A DNA stretch of 64,000 nt from Maylandia zebra (taxonomy: Eukaryota > Chordata > Actinopteri > Cichliformes > Cichlidae). The position numbers and the translations under genes are program-made. Every line of letters starts with the position of its first letter. Position 1 is the first letter of the stretch. Below, piece by piece: positions 38,568 to 49,769 of the stretch. The notes under the pieces are model-generated. The model did no database searches. It had not been told where the DNA came from and saw only the letters and a list, made by a program, of their open reading frames with translations. The DNA is taken from contig NC_135168.1 in NCBI RefSeq assembly GCF_041146795.1, positions 39,626,370 through 39,690,369 of the forward strand, in the 5' to 3' direction.

Positions 38568-38652
38568 CACAGATATGATGCAATAATAGCATCATCAGTA
38601 ATATAAAATAATAATATGATATCAGCATCACCTACACAAACACAGCTTCTGT
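38568..38652 (-). pseudogene. Decayed second leader exon (unit 3)
   Basis: Homologous ends to 16157, but the start codon is ACA, an in-frame TAG follows at codon 8, and an AT-rich insertion stretches it from 49 to 85 nt. The GTGAGC donor is kept. It lies only 310 bp upstream of the gene 3 leader. Confidence 0.6.
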
Positions 38653-39379
38653 GTTTCTTCTCCATTCAGCCTATTCAGCAGGCAGCTTTCAGACAAACTC
38701 TTCTACTTTACCAAGATGTAAAAAGGCACAACCTACACTGACCATGTTTCCTGTTGGTGGAAGAACGTGTGAACACTGACCAGGCAGGATGTGACTACAA
38801 TAGAGCTGCAAAGAGAGACAAAAGAAAGAAGCTGCCTACCAATTTAATGAAAAACAGTCAATTATTTTTACCTGTCAAACCTTGAAACACTTTCACAGGC
38901 ATTAATGATTGTTGTGTTTTTCAGTGGTTTTGAAATGTACCAAATTTCTGTGTGTCGAGGTCTCATGTTAGGTTTCGCCATAAAAGGAGACATCAATGTC
39001 ATTGCACAGCAACTGTTACCATCACTGCACACAGAAAGAAGTGAAACACAAAAAAAGTGTCACAGAGCCTCTCAATAACTCTTCTTGGTTATATTGTGCT
39101 CCTGCTCTATGTTTATGTCTATGTTTAAAATGTAGACTGATGAGCACAGGGTACACAATGCCTTTTGATGTTTTATTTTTTTGCTTTTAATTTTTAATAA
39201 AAATAGTTTAGGCAATGTGGGTGCGTTCAAACTATTACATCTGTATATGATACAGTATTTTGAGGAAAATAGATGCTGAAAGAAGAAATCCAAAGCAGAA
39301 TATGTGTGTGGAGATTGAAATATAATCTCTGATATTATATATTAGTTGCCTGGGCAGATCAGGAAAACCACAGCTTTTT

Positions 39380-39720
39380 CATCTTCTTTTGTTTGCTCCC
39401 TCCAGAGGTCACCACGGTAGATTATCAACTTCTGCAGGCTTTCTGTTTTCCTCCTGCCTGGCAGCTCGATATTCAGCACCCTCGATTACACCTCTCCAGT
39501 ATTTAAAAACCTCACCACATGTCTAAACCCTCTCAGACTTGCTTCTCTAACTTTGTCTCCAAAATCCTCAACCTGAGCTGTTCCCTCTGATATACTTATT
39601 TTGAGTCTTGTACATTCGGGTTACTACCATTGAAGATCTTAACATCCAGATCCAAACCATAAATCATAGCATGTCTCATTCTTCTTGCTATTCTTCTGTC
39701 ACCCCTGACTCACTCAACAA
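39380..39720 (-). mobile_element. Degenerate LINE fragment (unit 3 copy)
   Basis: The minus strand reads VLNIELPGRRK near 39475, the same motif as MLKIELPG at 4870, and keeps the ATAAATCATAGCA block. Position relative to the second leader matches units 1, 2 and 4. Confidence 0.6.
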
Positions 39721-40713
39721 AAACATAGTTAAGCCAAACTGGGTTTGAAATGTAACATTTGATTTTAAAACCTGAACACTGAATTCATAATGGAATCAGC
39801 TCAATTTTTAGATAATGGCGCCCTCCAGTGATTAAGAATTATACAGCTTCAAAGCATTTTTGCACTGATGTTTACAGCAATATCATAAAAACAATGCTTT
39901 CCCATATTCTGTCATCAATCTGAAATTGGGAAATTACACTTATTAAGTTTTGCCAGATTATTTGTTCTGAATTATTGCAGTGACATATTTGTAGGTGGCA
40001 TCCTCACAGGGGTCAGGTAGGTTTGAAGTGTGTGTAACAGCTTAACTAAATTGATATTACAGTTTTTATTGATTGCATTTGCACAATTCTCACAGCAGAA
40101 ATGTTATTCTCACCACTCTTAATACAGTTCTGAAATCAGTAACACATTAATCATTCTCATCATTTTCACACACTGCTGTTGTTTCTGCACATACTTCACC
40201 TCTAAGATATTTGTTACTGTTCTGTTACAGGTTGCTGTTAACACGGCCCCTGACACAAGTGATATGTGTTTGACATATTACCATATTTGACATGATGCAA
40301 CGTTCACCATTTATCCAGATTTGTGACTGGCACCAGCCACCCTAACCCTAACCTGCCTGTGGGATTCGTGTGTGAACTTCCCCATCGAGCAAACAGAAAT
40401 TAAACAAAGGCAGGTCACAGAGTAAGTCTGGTCATGTCCGCAGTTCTTATCACTTACTTTTTCCTTTCCGTCACATCATCTTAAGTAACAAACACAATGC
40501 ATCGCATTATTAGGATAAGCTAATTAGGTAAGTTCAATTAAACTAATATTTAGATGTTCTTTAGTGTTGTTGTCAGATCTCTGTGTTTTACTCACAGACT
40601 TATATAAATTTTGCATATAATTTATTTACTTCAACTGATACAAACAGATCCAGAAAAAATATGTTTGTTTTAAATAAATATTTAAATTCTTTTTGTTTTT
40701 GTTTTGCTTCCTT

Positions 40714-40865
40714 CCGGAGTAACTGTGGACCTTGAACTGACGGGCAGCAGCTCAGAAATATTTAGATACCAGATGTTAAAGGATCAATTCAAAGTATTCA
40801 CTAGGAGAAACAAAACAGTTTTTCTTAATATGATAAAAACTGAGCTCTCTTTATTCCCAATAATA
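40714..40865 (+). pseudogene. Inverted relic of a receptor V exon
   Basis: Plus-strand frame VTVDLELTGSSSEIFRYQML then KDQFKVF matches the middle of the family V domain (VDIQLMDSTSEIPRYQLLKD). The N-terminal CDG region and the strand-F end are missing; sequence after 40865 is a dispersed repeat. Upstream flank resembles that of the 21707 relic. Confidence 0.65.
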
Positions 40866-41785
40866 CAAGGCAGCTTTATTGTGCTGTACAAACTTGGGTG
40901 TCAAAACAGGGAAACAGAACATATAAACTGGGATGGACGGAGTAATCTAACTAATCAAGAAATGGGAGAGAAGGGAAACACAGCTGGTACTAATTACACA
41001 GACCAGACGGGGAACAGAGGCTGAACATAGAGCAGAACAGTCAAAATAAAACAGGAAGTACATGACAGACACAGAGACCCACACTAGATACTGAACAGAG
41101 AGAACACTGAGTACAGGGACAGGAGTGACATGAGACACTACTGACTGGGGAACAAGACAAACAGGAGGACAGAACTAAACATAGACTAAACATGGGGGCA
41201 CCAGAACAAAACTTAAAAAACTAGAATTACCAGAGCAAAGAAAGACTAGAGTGCTTAAACAGAAACCAAAACACTAGTAATCATAAACCATGAAGTCACA
41301 GATTAATAATAATAATAATAAAATAAATCCAAACTCTGGGTTACTGACCCAGGACTGGACAGTCATGGTTTGGCCTCCCCAAAACTTGCAACTCACCATT
41401 ATTTAAGCAGTGTAGGATCATCTTGAAAGAACAGCAGAAATCACAGCCAACTTTCAAAGAAGAGCGTCGAATGTCCTTGAAGAACCCTGGATAACTATTC
41501 CTGAAAGCTACTTAAAGAAATTACAAGAAGATTTACTTAACAGAGTTCATACTGTGTTGAAGAATAATGGTGGTCATATCTGATATTAAGCTGCTAGAAT
41601 TTCACTAAAAAGAGCCAGAGAGAACGAGGGAGAGATTCAATAAAGATTTTCAGTCCAGAGTATATTATTTGATATATTCTACAAATGAACAAATATTACA
41701 GTGTAGCTGTACGTAAGGAAAATATATGAAAGCCTGTATTTTCACATAACATCTTTGGTAGAGAAAGAAGCGTTATCTACTTTGT

Positions 41786-42092
41786 TGCGATCGTGGTTCA
41801 AGAGTTGGGAGTTCGTCTTGTAACCGGAAGGTTGCCGGTTCGAGCCGCGGCTCAGACAGTCTTGGTCGTATGTCCTTGGGCAAGACACTTCACCTGTTGC
41901 CTACTGGTGGTGGTCAGAGGGTCTGGTGGCGCCAGTGTCTGGCAGCCTCTCCTCTGTCGGTGCGCCCCAAGGCGGCTGTGGCTGCATTGTAGCTTGCCAT
42001 CACCAGTGTGCGAATGGGTGGATGACTGAACGTGTAAAGCGCTTTGGGGTCCTTAGGGACCAAGTAAAGCGCTATACAAATACAGGCCATTT
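41786..42092 (+). mobile_element. tRNA-derived SINE of the fish V-SINE type
   Basis: Starts with a tRNA-like head (B box GGTTCGAGCC about 41838), has TCCTTGGGCAAGACACTTCA in the body and ends with AAGCGCTATACAAATACAGG. It is flanked by TACTTTGT direct repeats at 41778-41785 and 42093-42100. Similar in layout to the SINEs of cichlids and other percomorphs. Confidence 0.85.
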
Positions 42093-42109
42093 TACTTTGT
42101 GACATTTTT

Positions 42110-43430
42110 ATAAAGTTCTCTTTAAGAACACTATTTACACATTAATTCCTAAAATCTATATGCCCTAGATCAGGTTAACAGTTTAATTTTTATATGTAAA
42201 TATGCCACAGATGTTTTCTGATGACAAGCAGAAAAAAGGAGAGACTACACCACTCTAACCATGCTGACAGTTTCTTTGTATCTAGTTTTTCATCTTCAGC
42301 TTCAACATGACTGTAGAAGCAGAGTTAAGCTGCATAAATCTTATTCTGAGTTTTTGTATTTTGATGATATTTGAATTGAGACTGAGCTTGTAATACAGTG
42401 TCAAAGATCTTCTTACCTAAAGGGTTCTGTGGTAAACTGGCTCTGAGCTAATTGAAAATACAATTAAGTTGACAAGATGCAGATCACGTAACTTCCCTAA
42501 ATGACAGAATATAATCAATATTGTTATTGTGATCTCTATGATAAAAAATCAACACAGTCTGAGATTCAAATATATGATGCTGGCAGGTTTTATTGTGTAA
42601 TGTTTCTTGAGATGACATACATTATGAAGTAATGTTACATAAATTTGAACTAAACTGTTGTAAACATACCACAGCAGATTTGATGATTCATACATGAACA
42701 TGCTTTTCAGCATACTTTATTGACACTTTTACTCTCTCACGGTTGCTGTCACAAACACATGGCTGCAGCTCTACAGCTGCCAGCCACACACATCACCACC
42801 AACAGCAATGACAACAGTTATAACACAGACTTTAAGCTGGTGAAGGGTGATTGCGGATGCTGTTCAGGTGCTCCCTCTCCTGCAGTGACACCACTTACCA
42901 CAACCCACCACAACCGTACTTAAATAAGTTAGGAAATTATTTTTGTTTCGACTGTAAAATTTATTATGCAGATATCAAAGAAAAAATACAACTACAAAAC
43001 TTTAATATAACGTGTTCTCTTCTTCTGTAACTGAAAAGTCAGCTGTGGGCATTCAGATCTTTTATCAATGACCAAAACTTTTTCTGCACTGAATTTTTTA
43101 CAAAGTGTAATGATTTTAAATGTAATTATTTAAAAATAGTGTGGAAAACAGTCACAGTAGTAGTGTAACAGTAAATGCAGAGGTTCCCTAACAACAGAAC
43201 CATTTTGCACAATACAGTGAAAATAAGATAAATTAATAAATCAATAAGCATGATCCTTGATGGTTTATATTTGTACGATGGGAAATCACATTAACTGAAA
43301 GACCTCTAGGCATCTTGGCATCACCTCCTCCGTCCATGGACTTTGGGTGATGCAGTCTATATAAAAGTAGTGACCGCTTAAATTATCGTGCATATTTTGG
43401 ATGTTAGCATAAACAAAACCATCTCCTGTT
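42110..43430. other. Downstream flank of the gene 4 remnant, no gene seen
   Basis: No Ig or transposon protein seen. The final 150 bp are the 3' UTR equivalent of genes A and B (CTAGGCATCTTGGCATCACC is shared with 7420 and 22875). Confidence 0.4.
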
Positions 43431-43433
43431 GTT

Positions 43434-45432
43434 TCAGTCTGGCAAGTTCATTTTGAAAACTTGATTAACTCCAGCTCTGCTATTTTCTCCCTTTGCTTCA
43501 CCTGCCACAACACCAACATTAGCATAGACTTCTTGGCCATCTCCATTCTCTGCAGAGCAGCAAATAGAGTCAGTGAATGATTAAAGAATTTTTCATGTTC
43601 TATGAAACTGTTTGCTAATAGTCAAAAAATGTCACTGTATGGAAAAAGTTCGTTTTACCACAAAGATGCAAAATGATTTGCATTTTACATAGATAAATAA
43701 ATAAATAAAACATGACTTTTAACATTCTTTTGGGAGCTTTAAGCTTTACAAAGCTGGGCAAAATTGCTTTCAAACACTTTGTGTTAAAGGTAGTTGGTTA
43801 ACAATACTTGCATATTTAACTGACACATAACAGATATCAATAAACTCTTAGCAAGAATAAAAAAAAAACTATTTAAAAGTGCTCAATTATTCTGTTTATC
43901 TTCTTAAAAAATGCAAAAAAGAGCGACCTGAGTAATGGGAGAAAGAAAAAAAAGATGTTTGTTACCGTTTTGTTTTAGGCGTTTGTCGTTTTTCTTTTTT
44001 TCTGAGCAGATGATAACTGCACCCAGAGCCATGAAAATTACCAGAGCTGAGAGTCCACCACCAATCAATGACAAATTGCATGTTTCAAAGATAAAAGACA
44101 ACAAAAGATGAAAAAACTGATTTCATTGGATCTACTTAGTTTTCACTTACTAATCCATCATGATTCATCTCTGATGGCAGTTTCTTTTTCCTTACCCACA
44201 GAACTCTTTGCTGGTTCAGTACACACAGTGTTATTAGTTTTATGCACACACTCTGATATCTGTGTCCTGATGACTGAAGTGCAGTTAATGAAAATAAAGC
44301 CTATGAGCAAAGAAACCCACGTAATTTGCTAAAGATATACAAAGTGAGCATATCAATTGCTGAGTGATTATCAGATATTATTTACAAAGACCTCACTCAC
44401 CAGAGGTAGATATCCTCTCTTCTTTGAAGACATCACTGACGTTATTACTGACTGAGCAGACCAGATGTCCTGAGACGTGCTGTTTCAGAGTGATGATGTT
44501 AGTCTCATTATTTCCAGAAAGGAGTTCAGCATCTGTCAGTGTGCGTCCATCCAGAGTCCAGCTGTACTGAGGACTGTCCCCTCCCTCAGAGGAGCAGGAC
44601 GCCCTCATCTCTCCCTGGGACAGACACTCAGAGACCAGCAGGACAGAGGACACAGGAGCTGAGAGAAACACACAGATCAATTCTGATACCGTGACAGGAT
44701 TTTGGTCTCCAATGAATAACTGGGAAAGCAAAAAAATATATCTGAAAATTGTCCACGGGAACTTGTGGATTTTAGTTTGTAGTCCCTGCCAGAAGGACTG
44801 TGGTTACATTTTCTGACGATTGTCAGTTTAAGTCCATTAATGTAAAGCTTTTATTTGTGAACAGATACGTATTATACAGGTCTGTGACTGAAACATAGTT
44901 TGGGGTAAGTTAGCAGCTCTAGTTTCCTTGTGCAGATATTCATCAAGATGAAAATTTACAAAACCTAGCTGGAAAATTGCAATTTTCCAAACGACAAAAC
45001 AAATGTCTGAATTGTATTTAGCTGCTGTAGCGTTTAGACTCTGCAGCTGTGCATGTTGCCTTACCACACCATCATCAAATGTTTTAAGTAGCCTGTACTT
45101 TTCTACAAGAAAAAAAGTAAAAATGTCTGGTATGAAATAGAACAGTTGTTTAATGAGGTAATTTGTCATAGTTGTATTTACTTATATGTGTTTACTGCAT
45201 ATTCAATGATCTCAGAATGGCACATTAATGTTTAAAGAAAAGCAGGCCAAGCAAGCTGGAAAAATTTGTCTTTTGTTGTTGTTGTTCTTTTTGTTCCAAA
45301 CTTATTTTATGGACTGTACTAGATTCCGTGGCTGCAAAACATCTCATTGTTATAAGATTAGGTATTAAGCAAGTTTTGTAGCTCACCATGAGAAACTCCG
45401 AACAACATCAACAGTCCAGCTACAGCTTCCAT
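43434..45432 (-). pseudogene. CD2/SLAM-like receptor pseudogene lacking its V exon (gene 4)
   Basis: Pieces: leader 45432-45387 (MEAVAGLLMLFGVSHG), C2 44658-44401, stalk 44300-44151, TM about 44080-43966, tail 43549-43434. No V exon lies between leader and C2. Further lesions: the last C2 Cys is Ser (STSG); the stalk has an in-frame TGA at 44158-44160 where gene B has a PW pair; the TM acceptor CAG is CAT. The tail keeps EVYANV, then stops, while a further FVYANI-coding segment survives beyond the stop. The C2 is otherwise as well preserved as in the live genes. A leader-C2-stalk secreted product is formally possible but unlikely. Confidence 0.75.
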
Positions 45433-45984
45433 GTCTGCTCAGTGTTCAGCCTTTGTTGATACAGTCTGCAGCTTTCAAAGTTTTTTACTCAGAAACAGGC
45501 GTGTGTGTGCTGGTCTGAACAGGCTCCAGTGTGCCCTGTTAGCGATTAGCCTCAGAGAAGAATTCTTAAAAATTTTGGTGTCAGGTTTCATTGATGTTGT
45601 ACTTAACAACTTCTTTTCTTTTGTTTGTTTGTTTCTTTTTTTGGCCCCACAAACACAAATAAATATAGACAATTAGGGGGAAAAGATTTCGGAATTATTT
45701 ATAAAGGTTTCATTTTCGCTTCATATCATTGGTTGCACTGGATTACTTTTTGATAATCAACACATTTTTAAATAGTCTGACTTTATGTCTTCACTGAGGC
45801 GACACGGTTACGCAACTTATTTATAACTGACTGCCTTCATGTTATATTTTCGCTTTCTGTTCATGATGTTGAAAATACTTGTTTAAAACCAAAAGTATTT
45901 TATGTTCAATATCAGAAGTACTGTACTGTATATTAGTGTGAAATGTGGGGCACATCTTAGGGGCTCATGTAAGGCAGCCCACAC

Positions 45985-46108
45985 TTAGGCCATGTCCACA
46001 CTAATACGTTGTCATTTGAAAACACATCTTTTCTTTCTCCATTTTGGCGTTTCAGACAAAAGCACCATTTTCAAATTTATCGGGGCTAGTGTGGACGTAG
46101 CCTTAGAG
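45985..46108. mobile_element. MITE hosting the hAT insertion
   Basis: GGCCATGTCCACACTA near 45990 is mirrored by TAGTGTGGACGTAGCC at 46087-46102, an imperfect terminal inverted repeat. Confidence 0.5.
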
Positions 46109-46844
46109 CAGGGGTCACTAACAGGCGGACCGGTGTCCGAGTCCGGACCCAGACGCCATCCTATGTGGACCCGGACCTATAGTTAACAAAATATTAAATT
46201 ATATTTAATTTTGATGGGGCGATTCAATTTTAAGCGGTAACATTACATTGTATTAGACCAGGGAACATACAAACCAAGCGAGTGCGAGTTAAGCCACCCA
46301 CGTGACACTACTTAGCCAATCAAATCTGTGCATTCAAGGCGATCGCACCGCTGAATGCAGACACAGACAGACAGAGGAAAGAGACGGTGAGAGGCGAATG
46401 ACAAGCGAGGCGATAAACGATACAGGGAGACAAGACGTGAGGTGGAGTCACAAGAGGTAAAACAACTATGGCGCTTTCAAAAAAGAGAAAATAGAACTTT
46501 CAAGACTGAATGGACCGACGCATATATGTTCATTCCTCCAGCCGCAAGCAGCAAACCAGTGTGTCTCATATGTTCAGAAACCGTGGCACTGATTAAAAGT
46601 GGCAATGTCAAACGCCACTATGAGGCAAAGCACAAAGCCTTTGAACAATCATACCCACCCAAGTCTGAACTCAGGTCCCAGAAAATTAGCAGTCTCAGAG
46701 CCCAATATGATCAATCCACAAGGATCTTAACCAGTTCTTTCACCGCCCAACAACGTGCTCCTGACAGGGAGGACGTGTCCCGGACCTCTGCTTGAGAAGA
46801 TTTTCTCCAACTGGACCTCCTCAAATTTTAGTTTAATACCCCTG
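46109..46844 (+). mobile_element. Internally deleted hAT transposon with BED-finger ORF
   Basis: The left end CAGGGGTCACTAAC and right end TTTAATACCCCTG form short inverted termini, flanked by perfect 8-bp duplications CCTTAGAG at 46101-46108 and 46845-46852, the hAT signature. The ORF (to 46795) encodes the N-terminus of a ZBED-like transposase: WRFQKRENRTFKTEWTDAY, CLICSETVALIKSGNVKRHY with a Cx2C...Hx4H zinc finger, then a stop. The catalytic RNase-H and dimerisation regions are absent, so it is non-autonomous. The total is 736 bp. Confidence 0.88.
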
Positions 46845-46859
46845 CCTTAGAGTGTGGAA

Positions 46860-48270
46860 ATACTACTATATGTACAATTGGCCCCACTGTGGAACCCTCT
46901 CTGCTTATTATGGGCAGCCCACACTACGTGCTGCCCAACTGGGGCCCATATTTCTTCATAATTCAGGAAAAAAATGGAGGACCCGGCCCATGACTGCGAA
47001 GGCCGGGTCCTCTGGTGGACGCAGCTTCAGAATTTGGACACCCCCGGCCTGTTTCCGGCCGGACAATAATAACAGTGACATTTAACTTATTCTATTTGAT
47101 AAATAAACACTGTAAGATTCAAGTTTTTTGTGTATATGTATACCACTCCCACCCCCCAACCCCCAACAGCCCTTTTGAATGTCTCCCTAATTCTGAGGTC
47201 TCAAAGTTGGTAAGTATGTGCTAGGCTTGGCCCACATCAGTCTAAAATTGTATGTAACCATGAATAACCTGTCCACCAGGAGAGACTGGACAGTATAGAT
47301 GTAAAACAAATATGCCAGAAGTTTATCTCAGCTAACGAAAGGAGAAGGCATGTGTTTGGCTGCTTCACATAGTGGACATTGAGTTGTTGTGTGGGGCACC
47401 AGTAGTCCATGTCTGTTGCTGTAACAGTAGTTCATGTTTAGAATAAAAAATCCCAGCTCACAGATTTGATAGGGGCAGTAGTTTACCTAAAATGTTGCAT
47501 AATTTTTCTGAGAGATCTTTTACTTTGTGGTAATCTTATATGAGTAGTTTTGTATAAGAGATGTTGGTGTACTATAATATGAAGTAATGTTGTTAAGTCC
47601 TTAAAGTCATATTCTTTTATTGTCATGATTGTATTTGAAACTATTTTTATTTTTGAATACCTGATTTATATGGAATATGGCCGAGGTAAACTAAAGTCTA
47701 AAATACTTAGTCATTTGTTTAATAGTAATTTAACATTATATAATTCACATATAAAACTATGAATTGTGATTTTAAATGGTTTAAAAGCATGTAGAATAGC
47801 ATATGTAGGCAAGTATATTTCTCCTCTTTGCATTAAGAAGCAAAGACAAAAAAAAAAAAAGAAACATGGCAGGGTTCGGTGGCTGAATCATCTGTCCCCA
47901 CCCCCCACCAATGCCAAAACCAAATCTTCGACCTTGCGCTGATATATAACATGTAAATATATATTAATGATATGCCACATGTAAAAAGCTGAAAAAACTG
48001 CATGAATGAGGAAAGGAGAATGATAAAGAGCGCAGTGGACACTGATTAGCCCAAAGAAGGTGAGTAAGAAGATGATTGGACTAGAGTAAAGATGACGGTA
48101 TTGAGACTGACAGCGTGGGAAAGTGGCAGTGAGGTAGAGAACAGAGAAGCAGGCAAATGAGTGACTACAGAGCTTCCCTAGTGAACTCACACATAACGTT
48201 CATTACAATCTATTTAGTGACTGTCTTTAATATCACGGTTGCTACAGGTTTCAAATAATTAAACCCAGTT
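46860..48270. other. Intergenic DNA, no gene seen
   Basis: Contains a GC-rich repeat-like stretch (46880-47070) that partly repeats the CAGCCCACACT motif, then AT-rich unique DNA. Confidence 0.35.
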
Positions 48271-48273
48271 CAC

Positions 48274-48319
48274 CACAAAGGACAACTAATAGTATCACCT
48301 ACACAAACACAGTTTCTGT
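48274..48319 (-). pseudogene. Decayed second leader exon (unit 4)
   Basis: 46-nt homologue of 16157; start codon ACA, in-frame TAG at codon 7, donor GTGAAC. It shares the ACA and TAG changes with the 38568 copy. Confidence 0.6.
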
Positions 48320-49339
48320 GTTTCTTCACTATTCAGCCTCTTGTGACTGAGCAGGCAGCTTTTAAGTAAACCTTGTACTTTACTAAGATACAAATAGGCA
48401 AAACCTCTGACCATGTTTCCTGTTTTAGTGATCAGCTTCTAAATAAGAATGTGTGAACTCAGACCAGGCAGGATGTGACTACAATACAACTGCAGAGACT
48501 GAGAAGACAGACTGCAGTCATTAATTTAGTAATACTAAAACTCTAAAACTCCTAAACCAATTTTGTAATTTTATTCAAGATTCAATTCAGGATTTTTCAC
48601 GTACATAGTTATACAAGTATAACACGAAGTGAAATGTGACCTGATACGCTCCTCGACTGTGCAAAATATATAGAGAAAAACATTATATACAGTAAGTAAA
48701 TAGATATATACAAAGATGACATTATGTGCAATATTGTCCAACTTGTCCAACACTTGATATTTACAGCTAAATTAAATTAACAAGTTAAAGGGGGTTTTTA
48801 AGCACTTTGAAGTACACAAAAATTACCAAAAAAGTGTGTAATTAAGCCACAATTGTTTTTAATTTAAGAAATATAAATAACAGATTCCGTCAAACCTTGA
48901 AACACCTTCACAGACATTATTTCTTGTTGTTTTGCTCAGTTTTGAAGTGTTGTCTGAAGTTCTGTTCGTTGATGTTATATGTCAGGTAAAACCGTCATTG
49001 TGCACAGAAGGAAACACAGTGAAGCAATAGTAAGTGCTACTACACAAACCACAAGCACACATGCAGGTTTTAAAATGAAAAGCCTCATTTTTATTCTTTT
49101 ATTTATTTTTGTTATATTCTACTGTGTCACTACATTTAAATCTGGACTGATGAACACAGACTGCAGCACATATTTTAATGAATTCATTTTTTAATAAAAG
49201 CAGTTTGTACAATGTTTATAACCTGTGTTCATGATTACATTTATATACAATGCAGTATATGGAGAAAATGAGATATTAAAATAAGAGGACAGAAACAGAA
49301 GATGAGGTTTACCCTTTTATTATAAACTGTCTGGACAGG

Positions 49340-49560
49340 TCAGGAATACCTCTTCTTTTTCCATCTGATACTTTTAGGGGCCATCCCAGCAGTCCGTCTT
49401 CCTATCCCTAGTATCCTCTCCTATCATATCAGCTCTCTGCATGTCCAACATGACAACCATGTTGTCTCCAAACTGCTCAACCTGAGCTGTGCCTCTAATA
49501 TACTAATTTCTACTCTTGTCCATCCTGGTTACTCCCAATGAAAATGAACTAAAAATATAG
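49340..49560 (-). mobile_element. Degenerate LINE fragment (unit 4 copy)
   Basis: Shares phrases such as CTCAACCTGAGCTGT and CCTGGTTACTCCCA-like blocks with the 39.4-kb copy. It is in the equivalent position upstream of the second leader. No frame survives. Confidence 0.5.
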
Positions 49561-49769
49561 ATCTATAGATGACACTCAAAGGTAAACAGAAGGTAGAATG
49601 TGAACAGAAGATTAATGAGCTTGAACACCAAACTCACCATTACCCACAATGAACCTAAAGCCCCATTGAACAAAATTAATTTGAAAAATGAGTAAAACCC
49701 CAAAACATCATAAAACTCACAACCCTGGGTAAATCACGTGGGTGACTTGGGATTACTCTGTCTCCACCT

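Noticed and set aside
41793-42029. Plus-strand open frame of 78 codons
   Set aside because: Lies wholly within the tRNA-derived SINE; chance frame in GC-rich sequence.
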